Shown here: one piece after another, positions 25,798-34,577 of the stretch
Numbering within the stretch: the first letter of the stretch is position 1
Layout: every line of letters begins with the position of its first letter
Source: Emergencia sp. 1XD21-10
GTDB taxonomy: Bacteria; Bacillota; Clostridia; Peptostreptococcales; Anaerovoracaceae
Assembly: GCF_009936045.1 (NCBI RefSeq)
Contig: NZ_QWEQ01000002.1
Location: 186,001-250,000, forward strand
Direction: 5' to 3'
DNA: 64,000 bases
The notes under the pieces: model-generated
What the model saw: only the letters and a program-made list of their open reading frames with translations
Told to the model about the DNA's origin: nothing
The model's database searches: none
Made by a program: the position numbers and the translations under genes

Positions 25798-27762
25798 TCA
25801 AATCACCCTGCATCCTCTTCTTCCCTTTCCGATTTCAATCAGGCCCTCCGATTCCAATGTATGAAGCAATTTTCGCGCCTTATCATCGCTGAGTCTGATT
25901 CCCCTCTTTGATAGCTCCCACAAAATCGCAGTGCGTCCAATACCGGAATCAGTGTCCGTGTGTCTGCTTATAATATCCAGCACTAGTCCCCTAATATCTG
26001 CTGGCTCCGGCTTTGACTCAGTAGCAATTGCTTCCCGCTGCGGCAACACGGTAGCGCCGATTCCCTTCGGCAACTCTCCAAGAAGCAGATAGTAGTCTGC
26101 TGCATTTTTTAACTCACGCACATTACCCGGCCATGAGTACTGCGCAAGTGCAGTCTTCTCCTCGGCAGTCAGCCTCTCGTAAGATTCACCGAGAAAAGTC
26201 TCCATCAGCTTTGGAATTTCTTCCGACCGTTGGCGAAGAGGCGGCAGTTCAACAGGAATATTGCTGAGCCTATAATATAAATCCTCTCGAAACTCTTTTT
26301 GAGCAATGGCTTCCCGCAGATCCTTGTTGGTGGCAGCCAAAATCCGAATATCTACATCGATGACCTTATCACTGCCAAGACGCATAATCTGCTTTTCCTG
26401 CAGCACACGCAGAAGTCTTGCCTGCAGATTTAAAGACATATCTCCGATTTCGTCCAGGAAAATAGTACCCTTGCTGGCCTGCTCAAAGAGACCGGTCTTT
26501 CCGTTGACTGACGCACCGGTAAAAGCGCCCTTTTCGTAGCCGAACAGTTCACTTTCCAGAAGTGACTCCGGCAGCGCCGCACAGTTAATCGCCACAAACG
26601 GCTGACTGTTTCTCCAGGAGTAATTATGAATAGACTGTGCAATCATTTCCTTTCCGGTGCCGCTTTCTCCGCTGATTAAAACTGTATAATCCGAAAGCGC
26701 AGCTTTCTTTGCAATCTCGATGGATTTACGCATGGCAGAACTTTCACAGCATATATCGTCAAAGGTGTATTTCGCTACCAATCCGCTCTTTACAAGCTGC
26801 TTATTCAGTGCGTTTTCCATGTTCTTAATGTCCTTGACATCATTAAACAGCAGCGAATATCCAATCACCTGATCCACAATTTTTACATCAATCTTGGTGA
26901 CAATATAATTGCCTCCGTAAAATTTTACCAATCGATTGTCAAATTCTTCATGACGTATCATCTCCACCATATCATCATCAAAAAAGGAGGAAACACTGAC
27001 GCCCTCTCTATCGTCAATACCAAGCAGCGTCTGTGCTTTATCATTGACATACACAGTGCGAAGCTCCTTATCCAAAATCAAAACAGCATTTTGCGCATCT
27101 CTAATCGTTCGCTTAAGCATTTCTGTCTTGAGATGCTCCGTTACATAGCGCTCATTGATGCCCTTGTTGTTTTCAGCTACCAGCTGGGTGTACTTCAAAA
27201 GATTTCTCGTCACACTTTCGTTATGCAGTCCCAGCTTATTGATAATCGTAATAAAAGTGTTCACATCGATATATCTGTTCTGGATGTTAATCGCTTTTTT
27301 AATAAACGATGGCACTTTTTCATCCGGTGTAATGGCAATGGTGATTTCACGATACTGCGCCTCATTTTCCCCTTCTAAATAGGGAATCAGATGTAAATGA
27401 TTGAGTCCCATCTCATACAGGTTATTGGTAACCTGCAGCGTGCTTTCTCTCGAATCGTTGACCACAAGCACATTGGTTCCTTCCGGAATACTGAAAACCT
27501 CAGGCAAAAACTGCCGCTGAATGGTTCTTCCCATAACAATGACCTTGTCCAGCGAAGAAGTATAATCCTTCATTGCGTAAACTCGGTCTTCATATAAAAC
27601 AACAAACAAATCTGCATCTATCAGCGCCTCATGGTTCAGTTCCTCCAGAAAGCAAATTCTCGCCTCAATGCAATCTCCCAGCACGTACTTTAAATTCCGT
27701 AAAAGCAAATCACATACTGCAAAATTTTCTCTGTTATTAAATACCAAACATACGTTCTTCAT
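25798..27762 (-). CDS. Sigma-54-dependent transcriptional activator
   Basis: The 654-residue regulator has an N-terminal sensory part (about 1-220, resembling PrpR-N-type sensors with no receiver aspartate), a PAS domain (about 225-330), and the AAA+ domain with Walker A G-E-S-G-T-G-K-E, the sigma-54 contact loop G-A-F-T-G-A, Walker B F-L-D-E-I-G-D and W-P-G-N-V-R-E-L. The C-terminus is a winged-helix-like segment (K-L-L-H-T-L-E-S-E-G-L-I) rather than a Fis-type HTH. ATG 27762 is used (AAGGGGAAG upstream). It diverges from the symporter gene, which has a -24/-12 promoter. Confidence 0.9.
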   Translation of the reverse strand: MKNVCLVFNNRENFAVCDLLLRNLKYVLGDCIEARICFLEELNHEALIDADLFVVLYEDRVYAMKDYTSSLDKVIVMGRTIQRQFLPEVFSIPEGTNVLVVNDSRESTLQVTNNLYEMGLNHLHLIPYLEGENEAQYREITIAITPDEKVPSFIKKAINIQNRYIDVNTFITIINKLGLHNESVTRNLLKYTQLVAENNKGINERYVTEHLKTEMLKRTIRDAQNAVLILDKELRTVYVNDKAQTLLGIDDREGVSVSSFFDDDMVEMIRHEEFDNRLVKFYGGNYIVTKIDVKIVDQVIGYSLLFNDVKDIKNMENALNKQLVKSGLVAKYTFDDICCESSAMRKSIEIAKKAALSDYTVLISGESGTGKEMIAQSIHNYSWRNSQPFVAINCAALPESLLESELFGYEKGAFTGASVNGKTGLFEQASKGTIFLDEIGDMSLNLQARLLRVLQEKQIMRLGSDKVIDVDIRILAATNKDLREAIAQKEFREDLYYRLSNIPVELPPLRQRSEEIPKLMETFLGESYERLTAEEKTALAQYSWPGNVRELKNAADYYLLLGELPKGIGATVLPQREAIATESKPEPADIRGLVLDIISRHTDTDSGIGRTAILWELSKRGIRLSDDKARKLLHTLESEGLIEIGKGRRGCRVI

Positions 27763-27797
27763 CAATCTTCCCCTTTCCTTGCTCATTTTCCTTTATC

Positions 27798-27820
27798 GGA
27801 TAATTATAAGATAATAATCC
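27798..27820. promoter_or_regulatory. Inverted repeat, candidate activator-binding site (UAS)
   Basis: GGATAATTAT-AAG-ATAATAATCC is a 10-bp inverted repeat with one mismatch, about 66 bp upstream of the -24 element. That position suits a sigma-54 activator enhancer. Confidence 0.45.
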
Positions 27821-27884
27821 CATTTTTGCAATAAAATTTCCTATTTCTTTCCTGACTTTTACTTAATTTCTCTTTTTTCTGTAC

Positions 27885-27900
27885 TGGCACGCTTTTTGCT
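27885..27900 (+). promoter_or_regulatory. Sigma-54 (-24/-12) promoter of the symporter operon
   Basis: TGGCACG-CTTT-TTGCT matches the consensus TGGCACG-N4-TTGCW. The GG (27886-27887) and GC (27898-27899) pairs are 12 bases apart. It lies 66 bases before the symporter ATG. Confidence 0.9.
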
Positions 27901-27965
27901 ATATAATTAATAGCGCGCAACTAAAATTTTACAAATCTAAAAAACAAGAAAGAAAGGTAGAAACT

Positions 27966-29423
27966 ATGTTTGCACTCTTTGAACAGTTTACAAATTTCCT
28001 CTACGGACTGCCGCTTCTGATCGTAATACTGGTCACCGGCATTTACTTAACCCTTCGCACCGGATTTTTTCAGCTCCGTCACTTCGGACATATTATAGGC
28101 AGTCTCTTCAACAAAGAGCGCCGCAGCGGCGGAGCCGATGATAAGAAAAAACTAACTCCTTTCCAGGCCATTTCCATCGCTATCGGCGGTACAGTCGGCG
28201 TCAGCAATATGAGCGGTGTCGCTACTGCCATTGCAACAGGAGGTCCAGGCGCCCTCTTCTGGCTATGGGTTGCCGCTCTTTTAGGCATGATTATCAAAAT
28301 GGCAGAAGTTACACTGGCTGTTTATTACAGAGAATCCACTCCCGGCGGCGAATTCCGCGGCGGTCCTACTTATTACATGCAGAAAGGTCTGGGTCAGGAA
28401 AAAGGATATAAATTCTGGAAAGTCTTTGCTGTTATTTTCGGCGGCTGTATCTTTATGACATGGTTCATCACATTACAGAACTACACCGTATCTGAAGCTG
28501 TCGGCAACACCTTTGGACTGCCTCTCATCGTACCTGCGATTCTTTACGTAATCGGAATTTACATCGTCATCATCGGTGGTATCAAAAAGGTCGGCGTTGT
28601 TGCATCCTATCTGACACCGATTATGTGCACTTTTTACATCATCGCAGCTATCGCTATCCTGATTATCAACGCTAACCAGTTGCCTCACACCTTCGCTATG
28701 ATCTTTAAAGGTGCATTCTCCACACAGGCTGCTTCCGGCGCTTTCCTTGGCGCAACAGTGGCTTACGCTATGCGACTTGGCTTTGCTCGCAGCGTATACA
28801 GCAACGAAGCCGGTTGGGGTACTTCGCCAATGGTACACGCTACTGCAAACACAGATCACCCTGTAAAACAGGGACTGATGGGCGCCTTTGAAGTATTCAT
28901 GGACACCATCGTCGTATGTTCCCTGACAGGACTTGTTATTATTGTAACTGGTTACTGGGACAGCGGTCTGCAGGGAGCGACCCTGACACTGACAGCTTTC
29001 GAATCCGTCATCGGCTCCTTCGCAAGAATTATGATCGCTATCAGTATCTTCCTGTTCGGCATGACCACTTCCACGGGCTGGTTCACCTACTATCAGGTTA
29101 TTTTAGACCATGCTCTGAAAGGAAAAGAAAAAGTAAAGAAAATTGCTTCCAAAGTATTCCTCATCGGAACACCGCTGTGGGGTCTTATCGTAACTGTACT
29201 GACTGTATACGGAAACGGCACCCCTGCACAGCTTTGGGTCATTGCAGACTTTACTACTGTATTCCCAACCTTCTTTAACGTTGCAACCCTGTTCCTGCTC
29301 AGCGGCACTTTCATCAAGCTGTTAAAGGACTACCGTGCACGTTACCTGGGTGAAGGCAAAATCGACCCGGATATGCACCTGTTCTTTGAGGATAAAGAAA
29401 AAGCACAGAAAAAGGACGCATAA
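27966..29423 (+). CDS. Sodium:alanine symporter family (AGCS) transporter
   Basis: The 485-residue transporter has about ten to eleven membrane segments and the AGCS signatures: T-G-I-Y-L-T-L-R-T-G-F-F-Q, F-Q-A-I-S-I-A-I-G-G-T-V-G-V-S-N-M-S-G-V and E-A-G-W-G-T-S-P-M-V-H-A-T-A. It imports alanine, glycine or a similar small amino acid with sodium. AAAGGTAG lies before the ATG. It is two bases upstream of the amidohydrolase gene and is driven by the sigma-54 promoter, so uptake and hydrolysis are likely induced together by the amino acid or a derivative. Confidence 0.93.
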   Translation: MFALFEQFTNFLYGLPLLIVILVTGIYLTLRTGFFQLRHFGHIIGSLFNKERRSGGADDKKKLTPFQAISIAIGGTVGVSNMSGVATAIATGGPGALFWLWVAALLGMIIKMAEVTLAVYYRESTPGGEFRGGPTYYMQKGLGQEKGYKFWKVFAVIFGGCIFMTWFITLQNYTVSEAVGNTFGLPLIVPAILYVIGIYIVIIGGIKKVGVVASYLTPIMCTFYIIAAIAILIINANQLPHTFAMIFKGAFSTQAASGAFLGATVAYAMRLGFARSVYSNEAGWGTSPMVHATANTDHPVKQGLMGAFEVFMDTIVVCSLTGLVIIVTGYWDSGLQGATLTLTAFESVIGSFARIMIAISIFLFGMTTSTGWFTYYQVILDHALKGKEKVKKIASKVFLIGTPLWGLIVTVLTVYGNGTPAQLWVIADFTTVFPTFFNVATLFLLSGTFIKLLKDYRARYLGEGKIDPDMHLFFEDKEKAQKKDA

Positions 29424-29425
29424 CA

Positions 29426-31024
29426 ATGGATACATTATTTTACAACGGAATTGTGAGCACATTAGACCAGCAGGATACCATGGCAGAAGCCGTTGGAATT
29501 ACTGATGGGAGAATTACCTTTGTCGGCTCCGATGAGGAAGCAGCTGCGCTTTCCTGTAAAGAGCGCATCGATCTGAAAGGGAAAATGCTGCTGCCTGGTT
29601 TTGTTGACAGTCACCTACATATGCTCCACTATGCTTTTGTAGAAAACTCCATCAAACTCTTTGACTGCCGCAGTGTGCAGGACGTTTTGGACGCTGCAGC
29701 TAAAAGACTTGAAATCAGAAAGGAAAAACCGCTGTCATGGCTCTTTGGCCGCGGCTGGAACGAGGAACTTTTCGACGTGCCCAAGTATCCAGACAAAAAG
29801 GACCTGGACGCACTGGCAGATGACATTCCTATTATCATGGTTCGCGTCTGCGGACACACTGCAGTATGTAACTCCTGCGGGCTGGAAAGGCTGAAGGAGA
29901 TCAAAGAATACCCGGAAATCTGCCGTGACGTAGATGAAGTTCACGGCATTCTGAAGGAAAATGCTGTTCAGTTCTTCTATTCTGTATTGGATGCTCCCAG
30001 TCAGGAAGAGATCGAAGATTACATCAAATTCGGTATCAGCAAACTAAACGAGGCAGGTGTCACCGCTATTCAGTCTGATGACCTTGCTTCCCTTCCGGGT
30101 AAAAACTGGCGCAGAATTATGTCTGCTTTCAAAGCCCTGGACAATCGCAAGGAAATGAATCTTCGTATCTATGAACAATGCCTCTTTGAGAGATTTGTGG
30201 ATTTAAAGGATTTTCTAAAGGAAGGCTATCGAACTGGTCAGCAAGGCGACTTCTTCACAATCGGTCCGGTCAAGCTACTGCAGGACGGTTCCCTGGGCGC
30301 AAGAACCGCTGCTCTGTCGCAGCCCTACGAGGGTGAACCGGATAACACCGGACTGATTATCTACAAGCAAGAAGAGCTCAACGAAATCATTGCCTGCTGC
30401 GACAAATATCACATGCAGATTGCTGTACACTGCATCGGAGACAGGGCTATGGATATGGTGATCAAAGCCATTACTGCCTCCCCTTATCGAAAGGATAATC
30501 CCAAAGACCGTCACGGCATTGTCCATGCGCAGATTACCAGTCAAAAGGTGCTGGACGATATGAAGGAAAATCATATCATTGCATACATTCAGCCGGTATT
30601 TCTCGATCTGGACATGGATATCGTGGAGTCCCGCATCGGCAGCCAGCGTATGGATAAGGTCTACGCCTGGAAATCCATGCTGGACATGGGCATTCCCGTG
30701 TCCGGCGGCTCCGATGCACCGGTTGTAAGCTTTGATGTACTGGAAAACATCTACTTTGCTGTCACAAGAAAAAACATTCACGGACAGCCGGAGGAAGGCT
30801 GGATTCCTGAGGAGGCCATGTCTGTTCACGAAGCGGTTCGTCTCTTCACCAAAGACGCAGCCTACTCTTCCTACTCCGAGGAAATAAACGGCACCATCGA
30901 GGTCGGTAAATACGCCGATTTAGTCGTTCTGAACCAAAATATATACGATATCCCGCCTGAAAAAATCAAAGATGCTCAGGTCGAGATGACAGTATTAAAC
31001 GGAAAAGTAATCTATCAAAAATAA
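29426..31024 (+). CDS. YtcJ-like metal-dependent amidohydrolase
   Basis: The 532-residue enzyme belongs to the amidohydrolase_3 group (YtcJ/LAF3): the metal motif V-D-S-H-L-H, A-V-H-C-I-G-D-R-A, the late histidine in H-G-I-V-H-A-Q and the aspartate in S-G-G-S-D-A-P-V. These enzymes hydrolyse N-acyl or N-formyl amides; the substrate is not clear. It follows the symporter after two bases. Together with the sigma-54 regulator this is a small amino-acid or N-acyl-amino-acid utilisation operon. Confidence 0.88.
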   Translation: MDTLFYNGIVSTLDQQDTMAEAVGITDGRITFVGSDEEAAALSCKERIDLKGKMLLPGFVDSHLHMLHYAFVENSIKLFDCRSVQDVLDAAAKRLEIRKEKPLSWLFGRGWNEELFDVPKYPDKKDLDALADDIPIIMVRVCGHTAVCNSCGLERLKEIKEYPEICRDVDEVHGILKENAVQFFYSVLDAPSQEEIEDYIKFGISKLNEAGVTAIQSDDLASLPGKNWRRIMSAFKALDNRKEMNLRIYEQCLFERFVDLKDFLKEGYRTGQQGDFFTIGPVKLLQDGSLGARTAALSQPYEGEPDNTGLIIYKQEELNEIIACCDKYHMQIAVHCIGDRAMDMVIKAITASPYRKDNPKDRHGIVHAQITSQKVLDDMKENHIIAYIQPVFLDLDMDIVESRIGSQRMDKVYAWKSMLDMGIPVSGGSDAPVVSFDVLENIYFAVTRKNIHGQPEEGWIPEEAMSVHEAVRLFTKDAAYSSYSEEINGTIEVGKYADLVVLNQNIYDIPPEKIKDAQVEMTVLNGKVIYQK

Positions 31025-31040
31025 TTGCATACTGTCTTAC

Positions 31041-31077
31041 GCAAAAGGACGTCCCAAATCATCAGGACGTCCTTTGC
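31041..31077 (+). terminator. Terminator of the symporter-amidohydrolase operon
   Basis: AGGACGTCC pairs with GGACGTCCT around a 10-nt loop, extended by GCAAA/TTTGC; TATTTTCTTTATTTTT follows. It may work in both directions because the DMT gene converges. Confidence 0.7.
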
Positions 31078-31096
31078 TATTTTCTTTATTTTTACT

Positions 31097-31996
31097 TCAC
31101 ATCACATACAGCGCCAAAGCCGCCGTCATAATCAAAATAGCCGCTATCTTTTTCCGTAGCATAGCTTCCTTTAAGAACACCGCCGACAACACCGCAGATA
31201 AAATGATACTCATACGAAAAATCGTTGTTACCACATTGACATCAGCAAAAATCAAGGCTTTATAGAAAAAGATATATCCGCCGCCAAGCAAAATAGCGCC
31301 TAATACGATTTTTACCAGGTCCCCTGCCGCCAAGGACCATGCCTTTTGCCGGTGCCTGCTCCTTGGTTTTTCCTCTTTCTGCTTCGCCAGATACAAAATC
31401 CACATCATAATCATTACGATAAAATACCGTATCCCACTGGCAAAATTGCTGTCTACCGGTGAGCTGTCCATCTTCGTCAAGATATGAGAAACCGATATAC
31501 ATGCAGCAGACAAAACCTCATACACAATCCATTTTCGACTGGCACAGTTTTTCTCCTGCGATGATTTATTTTCCTCGTCTCTTTCAATCATCAGCACAGT
31601 CCCCGCTACCATCAACACTGCGCCTGCCAGCATAGCGCCTGAGATATGTTCCCGCAGTATCACCGCACTTAGAACCATCGTCATAACAATGGACAGATTT
31701 TGCAGTGCCAGCACCACGCTGACCGGACCGTCTTTCAGCCCCAGATAATAGAAAACCCAAGATATGCCCAGAAAAAAACCGGAAGCCGTCAAAAGAGGCC
31801 AGCTTTCCACCAGCCCCCATTGATTGAAGCTGCCAAACAGGATTGCCGCTGCTGCAAACATGCAAAAGATGATGGTATTACTCAGGCCGTTGACCCAGTA
31901 AACATCCGCCTTTCCCATGCCTGCCTTTGTCGCAACCACAGAACTTCCGCCAAGGATTGCGGACATCCCTGCCAAAATCAAACCGATTATCTGCAT
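31097..31996 (-). CDS. EamA/DMT-family transporter
   Basis: The 299-residue protein has ten membrane segments in two EamA repeats, with the usual E-H-I-S at the end of a helix in the first repeat and L-K-E-A-M-L in the second. DMT proteins export or import metabolites; in a catabolic cluster an overflow exporter for amino acids or peptides is plausible. ATG 31996 is used; a GTG two codons upstream (32002) is the alternative. It overlaps the S10 gene by about 10 bp and is the last gene of the operon. Confidence 0.85.
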   Translation of the reverse strand: MQIIGLILAGMSAILGGSSVVATKAGMGKADVYWVNGLSNTIIFCMFAAAAILFGSFNQWGLVESWPLLTASGFFLGISWVFYYLGLKDGPVSVVLALQNLSIVMTMVLSAVILREHISGAMLAGAVLMVAGTVLMIERDEENKSSQEKNCASRKWIVYEVLSAACISVSHILTKMDSSPVDSNFASGIRYFIVMIMMWILYLAKQKEEKPRSRHRQKAWSLAAGDLVKIVLGAILLGGGYIFFYKALIFADVNVVTTIFRMSIILSAVLSAVFLKEAMLRKKIAAILIMTAALALYVM

Positions 31997-33396
31997 GCCC
32001 ACTGGATAAACTTATGCAGATCTTCGCCCAGCTTAGCCGCTGTCACTTCACCTAAGTACGGCATATGACCTGATTCATAGGCTTCAAACTGAATCCGGTC
32101 TTTGGGCAAATCATGTGATGCAACCAAATACTCCGTATAGCCCAAAGTCGTTACCATGTCATAGTATCCGGTTCCAAACATAACTTTCATCTTCGGATTT
32201 TTGCGCATAGCGCTTTCAAGACACTTAACCGGCGGTTTCATGGTATGAAAATCCCAGCTTTCGCTGACGTCCATGGTTAAATTATCGTACAGATCGTCAT
32301 TTTCTATGGTCAGTTCCTTTTTCATCATACTGTTAAAACAGTGGACAAAAGCAGGCATCGCCATTGCGCTGATTGCATCGTCACCGAACATATCATAAGT
32401 AGAAATATCCTCCAATGCGTCCATTTTGAACCTGCCGTCATAACGACTGAGACGGTATCCCTCTTTCGCCATACCGATTAAAGGATAATTCTTTGTTTCT
32501 ACCCGCAAATTCAGTTTCAAAAGGGTTTCCGCATCCAGCCCTGTGAAATACTCCAGTCTTTCCAAAATATGGTTTTTCTCCCCTTCTTCAAGACGGCTGC
32601 CAAGGGCCAGCGCTGGCAGATATTCCCGATATGCAAATTCCGAAGCTTCCTTTGTAAAGTCTTCCAAGGACGGCTTTCCATCCTGATGGTGCAGCCAGTA
32701 GCTTGCCGCAATGGAGCTAAAATTCAGTACTGCTGTATCTACAGGAAACGGTGTTTGTCCGTGATCCAGCGCCGTTCCCAGCATAACCACACCGCTTAAA
32801 TGGAGCGTATTGCAGCTGCTAAGGCCTGTTCCCTCGTTATAGAAAATCTTATCTGCAACCAGTGCATTTCTAATGGTTCCGTAGCTTTCACCCATGACAA
32901 ACAGCGGAGCGTTCCATCTGTCGTGACTGCTCAGCCATTTGTTCATAAGCTGCACAATTTCAATGGCGTCTCCGTCAGACGAATAGTATTTATGCTTTGC
33001 CTCTTTTTTCAGCAGGCGGCTATAACCACAGCCCACTGGATCGATGAGCACAATATCACAAATATCCAAAATCGTATCAGGGTTATCTTCCATTTCAAAA
33101 GGCGGCATAAAATCCATGGAAACTGCGTCGCCAAACTTTATTCTTTTTGGACCAAGAGCGCCCAGATGAATCACAGCGCTGGAAGAACCCGGCCCGCCGT
33201 TATAGGCAAAGAGCACCGGTCTTCCTGCCTCGCTGCAGTCGGTACGCTCATAAGCTATGGTATATGCTGTCGCCTCAGCCTCACCGCAATCATCGAAAAA
33301 GGTCCATTCCTCAGTTGCTGCTTTATAAGCGACTTCTTCACCCCGCAAGATGCAGCTTTTCTCTGTCAAATAGGATTTTGTTTTCTCGATTTTCAT
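31987..33396 (-). CDS. Serine carboxypeptidase-like protein (S10), copy 1
   Basis: The 469-residue protein has the S10 landmarks: N-G-G-P-G-S-S-S (66-73, oxyanion hole), G-E-S-Y-G (catalytic serine S171), the aspartate in G-T-G-Y-Y-D and the histidine in E-S-G-H-M-P. S10 enzymes remove C-terminal residues or work as acyltransferases. There is no signal peptide, which is odd because most S10 enzymes are secreted or vacuolar; this one should act in the cytosol. It is paralogous to the 34568-36001 gene (same motif positions) and lies between an amidohydrolase and a DMT exporter. Confidence 0.87.
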   Translation of the reverse strand: MKIEKTKSYLTEKSCILRGEEVAYKAATEEWTFFDDCGEAEATAYTIAYERTDCSEAGRPVLFAYNGGPGSSSAVIHLGALGPKRIKFGDAVSMDFMPPFEMEDNPDTILDICDIVLIDPVGCGYSRLLKKEAKHKYYSSDGDAIEIVQLMNKWLSSHDRWNAPLFVMGESYGTIRNALVADKIFYNEGTGLSSCNTLHLSGVVMLGTALDHGQTPFPVDTAVLNFSSIAASYWLHHQDGKPSLEDFTKEASEFAYREYLPALALGSRLEEGEKNHILERLEYFTGLDAETLLKLNLRVETKNYPLIGMAKEGYRLSRYDGRFKMDALEDISTYDMFGDDAISAMAMPAFVHCFNSMMKKELTIENDDLYDNLTMDVSESWDFHTMKPPVKCLESAMRKNPKMKVMFGTGYYDMVTTLGYTEYLVASHDLPKDRIQFEAYESGHMPYLGEVTAAKLGEDLHKFIQWACR

Positions 33397-33398
33397 TT

Positions 33399-34577
33399 CT
33401 ATCTCACCCTTTCACCAGCCAGGAATACTGCTTCCGGCTTATGATACATGACAGAAATATCCTGTTCCGGTTTTCCGTTCACCAGAATCAAATCAGCAGC
33501 TAAACCTTCCTTAATTTCGCCATTTTCTTCTTCAATGCCAAGAATTTCAGCATTGTACTTAGTCGCCTGCAGCAAAATATCCAAATCTTTCATGCCGCAA
33601 AGTTCCTTTCTGAAACGAAATTCGATGCCCTCCTCGTACTGATCCATGCCTACAGTACTGTCTGTCGCAAAACCCAGTTTCAGTCCTGCTTCATAGGCAG
33701 ATTTAATTCTGCCCGCTGTCAGTTTCAGCATATTTGCCAGCTTTTCTAAAAGAAATTCCATTTCAGGCGGTGTCTGCGCCGGATTCTGGTACATTGCAGA
33801 AAGGGTCGGTACCAAATAGCAATTCTTCTTTCCCATCAGAATTTCGATGGTTTCATCGCTGATGAATGACGCATGTTCCACGGTTCTTACCCCGCTTTCA
33901 ATACTGAGACGGATTGCGCCGTCGCCATGAGCATGAGACGCTACATAAGCGCTCTTTAAATCTGCTGCCTCAATAATCGCCTCTATTTCTCTTTTGGTAA
34001 TAATCGGCTGTACCGGAATGCCCTGCTTGTGGAAAGCGGAGCCTGACGCCATAATTTTTACAAAATCGGCGTGTTCAGCTAACTCCTTTCTCACCAGCTT
34101 CATCAGCTCGTCAGGACCATCACCCCACTTATACATATCATAGATAATATCCGCTTCTTCAATTTCTGTCGTTGAAACGATATGTCCGCTGGAAATGACT
34201 CTAGGTCCTGTCATCAAGCCAGACGCAAAAGCATCACGAACATAATTTGCAACACGCAGCGGTGTGCCGCAGTCTCTCAACGTTGTAAATCCGTAATCCA
34301 GATACCGCTTGCTGACCTCTGCGGTTTTCATGAACAACTTCATCGGATCTCTCATCATATCCGCCGTGAAGTAACGAATTCCAATTAAATGGGTATGGGT
34401 ATCCATCAGCCCCGGCAGCAAAGTTTTGCCGCCGCAGTCGATGACTTCACCCTCATAGTTTTCCTTTGGCCTGTCATAGACTGCTGAAATTTTCCCATTT
34501 TCTATTTCAACTGCGCCGCATTCACTCTCCACACCGCCAGACAAAGCACCTACTAATCTGCAACGATTCAATAACAT
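33399..34577 (-). CDS. Metal-dependent amidohydrolase (M38-like)
   Basis: The 392-residue enzyme carries the amidohydrolase metal set: D-T-H-T-H, a likely carboxylated lysine in F-V-K-I-M-A-S-G, histidines in S-H-A-H-G and T-V-E-H-A, and the aspartate in F-A-T-D-S-T. The pattern is close to Xaa-Pro dipeptidase and imidazolonepropionase-like proteins. It could finish the hydrolysis of a small amide or dipeptide released by the neighbouring S10 peptidases. It overlaps the upstream S10 gene by 10 bp and is two bases from the next. Confidence 0.87.
   Translation of the reverse strand: MLLNRCRLVGALSGGVESECGAVEIENGKISAVYDRPKENYEGEVIDCGGKTLLPGLMDTHTHLIGIRYFTADMMRDPMKLFMKTAEVSKRYLDYGFTTLRDCGTPLRVANYVRDAFASGLMTGPRVISSGHIVSTTEIEEADIIYDMYKWGDGPDELMKLVRKELAEHADFVKIMASGSAFHKQGIPVQPIITKREIEAIIEAADLKSAYVASHAHGDGAIRLSIESGVRTVEHASFISDETIEILMGKKNCYLVPTLSAMYQNPAQTPPEMEFLLEKLANMLKLTAGRIKSAYEAGLKLGFATDSTVGMDQYEEGIEFRFRKELCGMKDLDILLQATKYNAEILGIEEENGEIKEGLAADLILVNGKPEQDISVMYHKPEAVFLAGERVR

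Noticed and set aside
32800-33444. 214-codon plus-strand frame
   Set aside because: Antisense to S10 copy 1, which has intact catalytic motifs; composition is not protein-like.
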